DNA from: an uncultured Desulfovibrio sp.
GTDB lineage: Bacteria > Desulfobacterota > Desulfovibrionia > Desulfovibrionales > Desulfovibrionaceae
Assembly: GCA_913060505.1 (NCBI GenBank)
Contig: CAJXRQ010000023.1
Location: forward strand, 1-55,306
Length of the DNA stretch: 55,306 nt
Direction: 5' to 3'
Positions within the stretch are counted from its first letter, which is position 1. Each line of letters starts with the position of its first letter. The notes under the pieces were generated by a model that made no database searches, was not told the origin of the DNA, and saw only the letters and a list, made by a program, of their open reading frames with translations. Both the position numbers and the translations under genes were made by a program. Of the stretch, positions 8,412-15,449 are shown piece after piece.

Positions 8412-9065
8412 ATGGAATTTTTTGCATTCAGACTCAACAAATTGAAAATTTTGAACAATCGTGAATGGTTTTCAGGAGAAATCAAGATTTTGAGTTTTGT
8501 TACGGGGAAGGATGTAAACCTTCCCGTATTGGATGGTTTGCAGCAAACAACGGATATTGCACGGAAAAAAGAGCTGATCAAGGCTGCGACACAGTCCGTT
8601 CTGAGTTCAAAGGTCTTGATGCAGCTTGATAATGTGAGCGATGGACATCAAATGACCTTTGGCGACACTGGGTATGCCCTCTACACTGCGGACAGTATTC
8701 CTGTTTCTTTCAACTGGTCTCTGATGGCGTTCGAAATTGACCATGACATAAACGAACTTGGGCGAAGCATTGACGACATTATCAATGCGGAAAAATTTGA
8801 CGATTTTGCCTCCAACGTGCTCGCCGCCGCTTCCGCAGCGGGCAACCCGGCAGGTCTGGCCGGGGTGGCGATAGCAAAACATGTTTTTGGCATTGTTGCC
8901 GACAGGATGATGAAGAACAAGGATGACCAGATCGGTCTTGCATACCAGTCTTTCAACAGGTTTGAGCACTATCCCCATGGAGAAAGAAAGCGGGACGACG
9001 TTCCTGATTTGAGCAATAACATTCGTATCGATTATTCCATTTTCGGAACAACCTACGATCCATAA
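8412..9065 (+). CDS. Conserved-looking protein of unknown function (217 aa)
   Basis: Starts MEFFAFRLNKLKILNNREWF; ATG 8412 follows GGGAGGGAG at ideal spacing. The N-terminal third looks beta-rich; the middle (residues about 138-170) is a helical, Ala/Gly-rich stretch (VLAAASAAGNPAGLAGVAIA) that could touch or insert into a membrane. There is no signal peptide. No family recognised. It stands 111 bp upstream of the alpha/beta hydrolase, and the pair fills the space between the lone CRISPR repeat and the mini-array. Confidence 0.6.
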   Translation: MEFFAFRLNKLKILNNREWFSGEIKILSFVTGKDVNLPVLDGLQQTTDIARKKELIKAATQSVLSSKVLMQLDNVSDGHQMTFGDTGYALYTADSIPVSFNWSLMAFEIDHDINELGRSIDDIINAEKFDDFASNVLAAASAAGNPAGLAGVAIAKHVFGIVADRMMKNKDDQIGLAYQSFNRFEHYPHGERKRDDVPDLSNNIRIDYSIFGTTYDP

Positions 9066-9176
9066 TCAAGGGAGAGAAGGAGAGCGGCACCTGCCCCGGG
9101 ACATCGCTTTGCCGCATGTTCTTGCCGGCAGGAATATTCATGCAATAACAATTCAAACCTTTGCAGGAGTATTTCT

Positions 9177-10208
9177 ATGAACGACGACACTTTCATCATT
9201 TGCACCCGAACCTCCAAAAACGATAAATTCGTTTCCGAACCGGGCATAACGCAATATCTTGCCGTTTCCGAGCAGGACAAATCCTATTCTCCTGCAAACA
9301 GTATTACCCGTGCAAAATGGCGAAAACGCGTTATGGACGCGGCGGACGGCAAAGAGGATTCCATAACCGGCATGCGTGGTGATGTTCTTGTTTTTATTCA
9401 TGGTTACAACAATGACATTCCTACTGTACTCTGGAGAACAAGGACGCTTCAGCGCACACTCAGGGAACAGGGATGGAAAGGCGTTGTCGTCGGCTTTGAT
9501 TGGCCCAGCGCCAATTCCACACTGAATTATCTGGAAGACCGTTCCGATGCTTCCGCAGTTTCGCTCGAACTGGTTCGGGAAAGTCTGGACCTTCTGGTAG
9601 AGGCTCAAACGCCCAAACGAGCCGGGACGCCCGTCTGCAAGCTCAACGTGCATCTGATTGCCCACTCCACGGGAGCGTATGTCATCATGGAGGCATTTGC
9701 TCAGGCCATGCATCATGGAAATTATTTCAAGAGTGATTGGCGTATTGGGCAGGTCGCCTTTATCGGCGGGGATGTCTCCACCGATTCTTTGACCAAACAT
9801 AACGGCAGCCATCCGATGTTTGACAGGATAATGCGTCTTACAAACTACAGCAACGGATGCGACAAGGTTCTGGCTGTTTCCAACGCCAAACGTCTGGGGA
9901 TTGCTCCGCGAGTTGGGCGTGTTGGACTGCCGCCTGAAGTATACCGAAAGGCTGTCAACGTTGATTGTACCGAGTATTTTCAAACAAAAGACCCGGAAAA
10001 GTCTCTATTTTGCGGCACATTCAATCACTCCTGGCACATTGGCGATCCTGTTTTTGCATTGGATTTGGCCCTCACTCTGGAGGGTGAGATTGACCGTGGG
10101 CATATTCCCACCCGGATTCAGTCGGGCAACCTGTTGAGCCTAAGAGCTGATGGCGCACGGCCAACATTCCAGAGTAAATGGGATACTTCCGCTCCGGAAG
10201 GGAAGTAA
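9177..10208 (+). CDS. Alpha/beta hydrolase, DUF900-like
   Basis: 343 residues. The oxyanion-strand motif DVLVFIHGYNND is near residue 70 and the nucleophile elbow AHSTGAY near 163 (Ser in an H-S-x-G context, as in DUF900 and related esterases). The candidate catalytic His is in FNHSWH near 284. There is no signal peptide, so it is probably cytoplasmic. ATG 9177 follows a GCAGGAG Shine-Dalgarno. The substrate is unknown; acyl ester or lipid cleavage is the usual activity of the fold. Probably co-transcribed with the upstream gene. Confidence 0.7.
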   Translation: MNDDTFIICTRTSKNDKFVSEPGITQYLAVSEQDKSYSPANSITRAKWRKRVMDAADGKEDSITGMRGDVLVFIHGYNNDIPTVLWRTRTLQRTLREQGWKGVVVGFDWPSANSTLNYLEDRSDASAVSLELVRESLDLLVEAQTPKRAGTPVCKLNVHLIAHSTGAYVIMEAFAQAMHHGNYFKSDWRIGQVAFIGGDVSTDSLTKHNGSHPMFDRIMRLTNYSNGCDKVLAVSNAKRLGIAPRVGRVGLPPEVYRKAVNVDCTEYFQTKDPEKSLFCGTFNHSWHIGDPVFALDLALTLEGEIDRGHIPTRIQSGNLLSLRADGARPTFQSKWDTSAPEGK

Positions 10209-10330
10209 TCTTTGGCTGTTTTTTGAAGAGATGAAACAGAGTAGCAAGAAGGATGCCTGAGAAGGGTGAAAATTCCGGCTTTTTTTGTGCTGCTATTTTG
10301 TGTTAATAAATACGAACGGTTCTGGTTAGA

Positions 10331-10420
10331 GTGTTCCCCACACACGTGGGGATGAACCGTCCTGCGACATAAGGACATTAAGACAACCCAAGTGTTCCCC
10401 ACACACGTGGGGATGAACCG
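10331..10420 (+). CRISPR. Type I-E CRISPR mini-array: two repeats, one spacer
   Basis: Two identical 29-base repeats at 10331-10359 and 10392-10420 flank one 32-base spacer (10360-10391), the exact 61-base period of type I-E arrays. The repeat contains the hairpin CCCCACACACGTGGGG and ends in GATGAACCG, as I-E repeats do. The AT-rich 60 bp upstream could be leader. Bases after 10420 could be a second spacer but no third repeat follows. No cas gene is in the window, so any function would need Cas proteins encoded elsewhere. Confidence 0.9.
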
Positions 10421-10483
10421 ACCCGCTGAATCCGGTCTTCCCGATGCCGAATATGACACTTCGGTTACAACTGGCATCTCCTA

Positions 10484-10511
10484 TTGACGAATCCGCATAG
10501 GAAGATATGTT
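10484..10511 (+). promoter_or_regulatory. Sigma-70-type promoter of arsR
   Basis: TTGACG at 10484-10489 and TATGTT at 10506-10511 are spaced by 16 bp. Transcription would begin at or next to the ATG at 10518. No Shine-Dalgarno is visible, so arsR may be read from a leaderless message. Confidence 0.45.
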
Positions 10512-10517
10512 GCCTTC

Positions 10518-10874
10518 ATGGAAGTACTTGCCGAACGTCTCAAAGCCCTTTCCGACCCGACCCGCCTGCGGGTGGTTCGCCTGCTTGACCATGGCGAGCT
10601 TTGTGTTTGCGACCTGATGGAGGCCTTGGACTTGCCGCAGTCGAAGGTTTCCAGACACATGTCTTTTCTGAAGAAATCAGGGTGGGTAACCAGCCGCAGA
10701 AGCGGGAAGTGGGTTTACTACAGCCTTGCCACGCCCGAAGATCCGATTCAGGCGCGAATATCGACCGTTTTGCGGCAGGATTTGAAACAGGTCCCGCAGG
10801 CAGGTGAGGACTATCAACGCCTTTGCGACTATCTGAAAACCAAGGATCAGGAAACGTGTAATCAAGTCGATTGA
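10518..10874 (+). CDS. arsR: ArsR-family arsenic-responsive repressor
   Basis: 118 residues, the usual size. It has a winged helix-turn-helix with LKALSDPTRLRVVRLL and the metalloid site ELCVCDLM (Cys about 31 and 33) in the recognition-helix region, as in ArsR proteins that release DNA on binding As(III). The helix LPQSKVSRHMSFLKKSGWV follows. The next gene, acr3, starts 12 bp after its stop, so it forms an arsR-acr3 operon with likely autoregulation. Confidence 0.9.
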   Translation: MEVLAERLKALSDPTRLRVVRLLDHGELCVCDLMEALDLPQSKVSRHMSFLKKSGWVTSRRSGKWVYYSLATPEDPIQARISTVLRQDLKQVPQAGEDYQRLCDYLKTKDQETCNQVD

Positions 10875-10886
10875 CAAGGAGTGGAC

Positions 10887-11987
10887 ATGACCGAATCAGT
10901 AATAAAACGGCTTTCCTTTCTGGATCGCTATCTGACGCTCTGGATATTTCTTGCCATGTTCATTGGAGTGGGTGGCGGCTATTTTTACCCGGACATCAAG
11001 AACGTCATCAACTCATTCCAGGTCGGGACAACCAACATTCCCATTGCCATTGGTCTTATTCTCATGATGTACCCGCCGCTGGCCAAGGTGAAGTATGAGC
11101 AGTTGGGACAGGTTTTCAGAAACTACAAGGTTCTCGCTCTTTCCCTGATCCAAAACTGGATCATCGGCCCGGTCCTCATGTTCGGGCTCGCCATAACACT
11201 GCTCTCCGGGCACCATGAATACATGGTCGGCCTGATTCTGATCGGCCTTGCCCGCTGCATTGCCATGGTCATTGTCTGGAACGATCTCGCCAAAGGTGAC
11301 AGCGAATACTGCGCCGGACTGGTCGCCTTCAATTCAATTTTTCAGGTTCTGTTCTTCTCCGTCTATGCCTATGTCTTCATAACCGTGCTGCCGGGCTGGT
11401 TCGGGCTTGAAGGCGTTGTGGTGGACATTTCCATGGGACAGATTGCCGAGAGTGTTTTCATTTATCTGGGTATTCCCTTTCTGGGCGGCATGCTTTCACG
11501 ATTCCTGGGCATCCGGCTCAAGGGCAAAACGTGGTATGAAACAGTTTTCATTCCGAAGATCAGCCCTCTGACACTTGTTTTCCTGTTATTCACCATCTTC
11601 GTGATGTTCTCGCTCAAGGGGGACAAGGTCGTTGCATTGCCGTTCGACGTTATCCGCATCGCCATCCCACTGACGATTTATTTTCTGCTCATGTTTCTGG
11701 TGTCCTTTTATCTGTCCTACAAGGCGGATGCCACGTACGAGCAGGCCACGACCCTGAGCTTTACGGCTGCTTCCAACAACTTCGAGCTGGCCATCGCCGT
11801 CGCCATCGCCGTTTTCGGCATCAATTCCGGAGAGGCGTTCGCTGCCGTGATTGGGCCACTGGTGGAGGTTCCGGTTCTGATCGCTTTGGTGAACGTGGCG
11901 ATGTACTTCAAGAGAAAATACTTCCCTCATGCCGTGGAAACGATCAACGGCGTGTGTCATGTGAAATGCGAGTCATCCGATATCTGA
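10887..11987 (+). CDS. acr3: ACR3-family arsenite efflux permease
   Basis: About 366 residues, ten TM segments. The key Cys of the family is present in [14 protein letters not shown], and the conserved Glu near the ninth TM is seen in [13 protein letters not shown]. It exports As(III) across the inner membrane driven by the proton motive force. ATG 10887 has AAGGA six bases upstream; GTG 10881 would touch it, so ATG is preferred. No arsenate reductase gene follows in the window. Confidence 0.92.
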   Translation: MTESVIKRLSFLDRYLTLWIFLAMFIGVGGGYFYPDIKNVINSFQVGTTNIPIAIGLILMMYPPLAKVKYEQLGQVFRNYKVLALSLIQNWIIGPVLMFGLAITLLSGHHEYMVGLILIGLARCIAMVIVWNDLAKGDSEYCAGLVAFNSIFQVLFFSVYAYVFITVLPGWFGLEGVVVDISMGQIAESVFIYLGIPFLGGMLSRFLGIRLKGKTWYETVFIPKISPLTLVFLLFTIFVMFSLKGDKVVALPFDVIRIAIPLTIYFLLMFLVSFYLSYKADATYEQATTLSFTAASNNFELAIAVAIAVFGINSGEAFAAVIGPLVEVPVLIALVNVAMYFKRKYFPHAVETINGVCHVKCESSDI

Positions 11988-12085
11988 CAGGAAAGGGATG
12001 CATGATGGATGGATAAAAGACGGGCTGAACACATTGGAATATCCGGCAAGTCTTGAGTTGTTCTCAATCTGGATTGAAAAAAAGA

Positions 12086-12805
12086 TTAGATAAAACAAAT
12101 ATATATGCCTGAAGCAAAGAGCAGCAGCAATACTGCTTTTTGATACATGTTTTGCGAGATTCGACGCGAAAGGGAAAGCCCCAACGCCCCTCCGAGAAGT
12201 GTACCGGGACAGCCCGTCAGGTATCCGGTAATCGTCTGGCTGTTATGGAGTCCAGCAAGTAGCTGTCCTGCCAAAATTATTGAACCGGTCACGATGAAGC
12301 ATGCTCCGAGCAATCCTTTGGTTTCTTCCTGTCCCCAACCTGTTTTGGACACGTAGAGCGCCAGTGGGGGGCCGTTGAACCCGAAAATCGCGCCGAGGAC
12401 TGTGGAGGCGAACCCGGCTCCAATCCCCCATCCCGGTCCCAATGAACAAGGAGAATGTTGTGGTGCCCGGAGGTTATAGAGGGCGTAGGCTGCAACGAAT
12501 AGACCCATGCCCGACTTCAGGGCTTCACTGTTCACCGCCTGATATGACCAAAGCCCGACAACAGTGCCGGCCAGGCTGCCCATAAGCAGATGGCACAATG
12601 GTGCCCGGCGGATGTGGTGGCGGTATTTCCAAGCCACCTGCAGATTGAGGGTCAGGACGATCGGCGTGGAAGCCGGAACGGCAATTTCGAGAGGAATAAA
12701 ATTTGCTATAAGCGGTATGGCCACCATGGCCGCACCAAAACCTGTGATATTGTTTATCAGGCCAGCGAGAGACCACGCTGCAAAGAACCAAAAAGTGTCA
12801 TGCAT
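12086..12805 (-). CDS. TauE/SafE-family sulfite/sulfonate permease
   Basis: 239 residues with about eight hydrophobic segments and the family-like start FAAWSLAGLINNITGFGAAMVAIPLI. TauE/SafE members are linked to export or import of sulfite, sulfoacetate and related anions. ATG 12805 has GGGAG five bases upstream and is preferred over TTG 12817. It is divergent from the sigma-54 activator, with a regulon palindrome between them, so it probably belongs to the sulfonate locus, either removing excess sulfite or moving a sulfonate. Direction and substrate are inference. Confidence 0.75.
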   Translation of the reverse strand: MHDTFWFFAAWSLAGLINNITGFGAAMVAIPLIANFIPLEIAVPASTPIVLTLNLQVAWKYRHHIRRAPLCHLLMGSLAGTVVGLWSYQAVNSEALKSGMGLFVAAYALYNLRAPQHSPCSLGPGWGIGAGFASTVLGAIFGFNGPPLALYVSKTGWGQEETKGLLGACFIVTGSIILAGQLLAGLHNSQTITGYLTGCPGTLLGGALGLSLSRRISQNMYQKAVLLLLFASGIYICFI

Positions 12806-12897
12806 GAATGCTCCCAAGCAATAACTTTGCCAAATTGAGCCATATGCAGGGTGATGGCTTGCTCACCAGTACTGTTTGTGAGAGGCTGGCACCAACC

Positions 12898-12913
12898 GTT
12901 GCAAGGCTGCAAC
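12898..12913. promoter_or_regulatory. Palindromic operator GTTGCA-N4-TGCAAC (site 1)
   Basis: GTTGCAAGGCTGCAAC is a perfect 6-4-6 inverted repeat between the TauE gene and the sigma-54 activator, 44 bp before the activator start. The same word occurs upstream of the GRE and TRAP operons. It may serve autoregulation. Confidence 0.65.
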
Positions 12914-12956
12914 GGCTCTGGAATGAGTATGTAATTTCCCTTCAATCAGGGTTGTC

Positions 12957-14333
12957 ATGATTATAAAAAAATATTGGTCACAGATTATCGAGACCTTTGA
13001 CGAGGCCGTTTCCATCAGTGACCCCGACGGCATCATTCTGTACGCCAACAAGCGACATGAGGCGTTGACCGGCATCCCCGGCGAGGAACTCATGGGCAAA
13101 TCCGTACACGAGCTGGTGCGGCGCGGCCTGTTCGACGTGGTCCTCAACCCCGGTATCCTCCGCAGCAAACAGCCGGAAACGCAGGTTCAGGAATTGGCGA
13201 GTGGGCAAAAACTTGTTCTGGACGGACATCCTGTATTTGATGAAGACGGTAACGTTGCTCTTGTGGTCACTTATCTTCGAGACGTCACCAAAATTTCCGA
13301 AATGCGCGAACAACTGGCGTCCCAACAGGAATTGCTCAAGGCTTACCAGAAAATGCAAAGCCTTGATATGACAGTGGATCATATGCCTACCATGGTCCAG
13401 AGCAAGATGATGAAACAACTTTTTGGCCAGTTGAGCATTATTGCCGAAACGGACGCAACGGTGCTGCTTCTGGGCGAGACGGGAGTGGGTAAGGATGTGT
13501 TCGCACGGCGGCTGCACAAACTCAGCCCCCATTCGGAGAGTGCATTTATCAAGGCCGACTGTGGCAGCATGCCAAAAAATCTTATTGAAACGGAGTTGTT
13601 CGGTTATGCGCCCGGTACTTTTTCCGGGGGAAACAAGGGTGGCAAGATAGGGCTCATTGAAGCCGCCTCCGGCGGAACGTTGTTTCTCGATGAAATAGGC
13701 GAATTGCCGTTGCTCATGCAGACTAAATTGTTGCGCCTGCTACAGGACCGGGAGATTGTCCGCGTGGGTGCCACTGTGCCCCAAAAGGTGGACGTGCGCA
13801 TTGTAGCCGCTACCAATAAGAATCTTGAGAAAGAGGTCGAAGCTGGCCGCTTTCGTAGTGATCTTTACTACCGTCTCAAAGTGGCCGTGATCGACATCCC
13901 GCCGCTCAGAAAACGCAAGGCAGACATATTGCCCCTTGCCAGGGTCTTTCTGAAATTCTTCTGCCAGAAATATCGTCGTGAAGTGACCTTTTCCCAGGCC
14001 GCGGAAAAGGCCTTGCTGAAACACTCCTGGCCTGGAAACGTCCGCGAGCTTGAGAATCTGGTGCTTGGATGCGTTGTTACATCCAAAAAGAGTATGCTTG
14101 ATGTGGCTGATCTGCCCTTTACCCCCTCGGCCGAAATCTGTGTGGCGGCTCAGGACGGGCTGGGAGGCTTGGAAGTTACCGGTAAATCCATGAAGGAAGT
14201 GCTTGCAGAAGTTGAAAAGAACATTATTCAGACCGGCATGAAACGGGTGGGCAACATCGCCAAACTGGCCAAGGAATTGAAGTTGGACCGGACCACAGTC
14301 TTCCGAAAGCTCAAGAAGTACGAAGCCGAGTAG
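12957..14333 (+). CDS. PAS-type sigma-54-dependent activator of the sulfonate locus
   Basis: 458 residues: an N-terminal PAS domain (about 1-110, DPDGIILYANKRHEALTG), a AAA+ domain with Walker A GETGVGKD (about 172) and Walker B GGTLFLDEIGE, the DVRIVAATNKNLE box, and a C-terminal Fis-like helix-turn-helix (GNIAKLAKELKLDRTTVFRKL). The sigma-54 contact loop, usually GAFTGA, reads GTFSGG here (about 219-224). There is no receiver domain, so it probably senses a ligand or redox state through PAS. It is flanked by the genes it should control; palindromes and -24/-12 promoters at 18-19.8 kb fit that. Confidence 0.85.
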   Translation: MIIKKYWSQIIETFDEAVSISDPDGIILYANKRHEALTGIPGEELMGKSVHELVRRGLFDVVLNPGILRSKQPETQVQELASGQKLVLDGHPVFDEDGNVALVVTYLRDVTKISEMREQLASQQELLKAYQKMQSLDMTVDHMPTMVQSKMMKQLFGQLSIIAETDATVLLLGETGVGKDVFARRLHKLSPHSESAFIKADCGSMPKNLIETELFGYAPGTFSGGNKGGKIGLIEAASGGTLFLDEIGELPLLMQTKLLRLLQDREIVRVGATVPQKVDVRIVAATNKNLEKEVEAGRFRSDLYYRLKVAVIDIPPLRKRKADILPLARVFLKFFCQKYRREVTFSQAAEKALLKHSWPGNVRELENLVLGCVVTSKKSMLDVADLPFTPSAEICVAAQDGLGGLEVTGKSMKEVLAEVEKNIIQTGMKRVGNIAKLAKELKLDRTTVFRKLKKYEAE

Positions 14334-14345
14334 AACCAAGAGTTT

Positions 14346-14398
14346 CTAACGATGAATGCGCCCCGGTCAGAATCGGACCGGGGCGCATTCATCGTTAG
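14346..14398. terminator. 23-bp perfect hairpin between convergent genes
   Basis: The arms at 14346-14368 and 14376-14398 are perfect inverted copies around a 7-base loop. It sits between the ends of the sigma-54 activator (+) and the GRE activase (-). No T-run follows on either side, so it is an unusual bidirectional terminator or an RNA-stabilising hairpin. Confidence 0.7.
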
Positions 14399-14434
14399 GA
14401 AGTTAACCTGACCTCTGCAACGGCGGCGGTCCGG

Positions 14435-15358
14435 TTATTGCTTTTGTTTAAATCTCTGGTTGGCTTCGCTCTCGATTATGCGCAGCCTGTCCATGATCCC
14501 TTCTTCGAGGGCTTTGCCTTCATACGGGAATTCCATGCCAAGGTAAGCGTACTTTGGTTGGCCCATGCGATGATATGGCAACAGTTCGTAGGCGATGCTG
14601 GGCTGCACCGGAATGAAGTCAACGATAGCTCTGATTTCCTCTTCGGTATCATTGAATCCGGGAATGACCGGTGTACGGATCAGGATGCGCAGGTCGGGAA
14701 ATTCGGCAGCCACGCATTTTATATTCTCCAGAATCCGCTGGTTACTGACCCCGGTCCCTTTTTTGTGTTTTTCATCGTCAACGGCCTTGATGTCCACAAT
14801 CAGTTCGTCCAGATATTCGCAGACGGCCTTCAGATCGTCGTAGCGTGCGTATGCGCAGGTCTCTATTGCCGTTTTGATTCGGTGCCGTTTTGCTTCCTTG
14901 AGTAGGGCTAAGGAAAAATCTGGTTGGGACAGGGCCTCACCACCGCTTAAGGTCATGCCGCCGCCAGATCTGGCATAAAAGGCGGCTTCTTTTTCCACCT
15001 CGCGGATGACTTCCTTCACGGTCATGGTTTTGCCATAGACGTTCAGCGCGTTGGCAGCGCAATGTTCCGCGCAGGTGTGACAATGGATACACGCTTCCGG
15101 GTCTATGGCGATAAGGCCGTCCGGAGACGGAGAAATGGCGTCCTGTGGACAGTTGTCCATACAGCGCGTGCATTTTTCCGTGGTCAGACATTTCATTGGG
15201 TTGAAAGCCAACTGCGGCTTCATCAGCTGCGATTCGGGGTTGCTACACCATGCGCAACGGAGAGGACATCCTTTCAGGAAAACAATGGTTCGAATGCCGG
15301 TGCCGTCGTGAACGGAAAAATTCTGGATGTTGAAAACGATGCCTTCATTGGCGCTCAT
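14435..15358 (-). CDS. Glycyl-radical enzyme activating enzyme (radical SAM)
   Basis: 307 residues. The radical-SAM cluster motif C-x3-C-x2-C is in GCPLRCAWCSNPES near residue 31. Two ferredoxin-like clusters follow (CTRCMDNCP near 63 and CIHCHTCAEHC near 90), typical of activases of choline-, glycerol- and sulfonate-type GREs, and the GGE motif in MTLSGGEAL is present. It abstracts H from the Gly of the neighbouring GRE using SAM and a low-potential electron. It lies 91 bp downstream of the GRE behind an intrinsic terminator, which would keep its dose low. IslB/HpsH-type by context. Confidence 0.92.
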   Translation of the reverse strand: MSANEGIVFNIQNFSVHDGTGIRTIVFLKGCPLRCAWCSNPESQLMKPQLAFNPMKCLTTEKCTRCMDNCPQDAISPSPDGLIAIDPEACIHCHTCAEHCAANALNVYGKTMTVKEVIREVEKEAAFYARSGGGMTLSGGEALSQPDFSLALLKEAKRHRIKTAIETCAYARYDDLKAVCEYLDELIVDIKAVDDEKHKKGTGVSNQRILENIKCVAAEFPDLRILIRTPVIPGFNDTEEEIRAIVDFIPVQPSIAYELLPYHRMGQPKYAYLGMEFPYEGKALEEGIMDRLRIIESEANQRFKQKQ

Positions 15359-15395
15359 TGCGGAGTCCTTTGGGAAATTTGTCGATTGACTCGTT

Positions 15396-15435
15396 AAAAA
15401 AAAAGCGGGGGACGGGATCGCCCTGTCCCCCGCTT
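15396..15435 (-). terminator. Intrinsic terminator between GRE and activase
   Basis: Minus-strand stem AAGCGGGGGACAGGG / CCCGTCCCCCGCTT (one mismatch) followed by nine T. It sits inside the GRE-activase operon, so it should act as an attenuator: much GRE, little activase. Confidence 0.85.
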
Positions 15436-15449
15436 ATCTTTTTCACAAA

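Noticed and set aside
12887..12903. Sigma-54-like TGGCAC...TTGCA before the activator gene
   Set aside because: GG and GC are one base too far apart (N11 instead of N10); the TTGCA part belongs to operator site 1.
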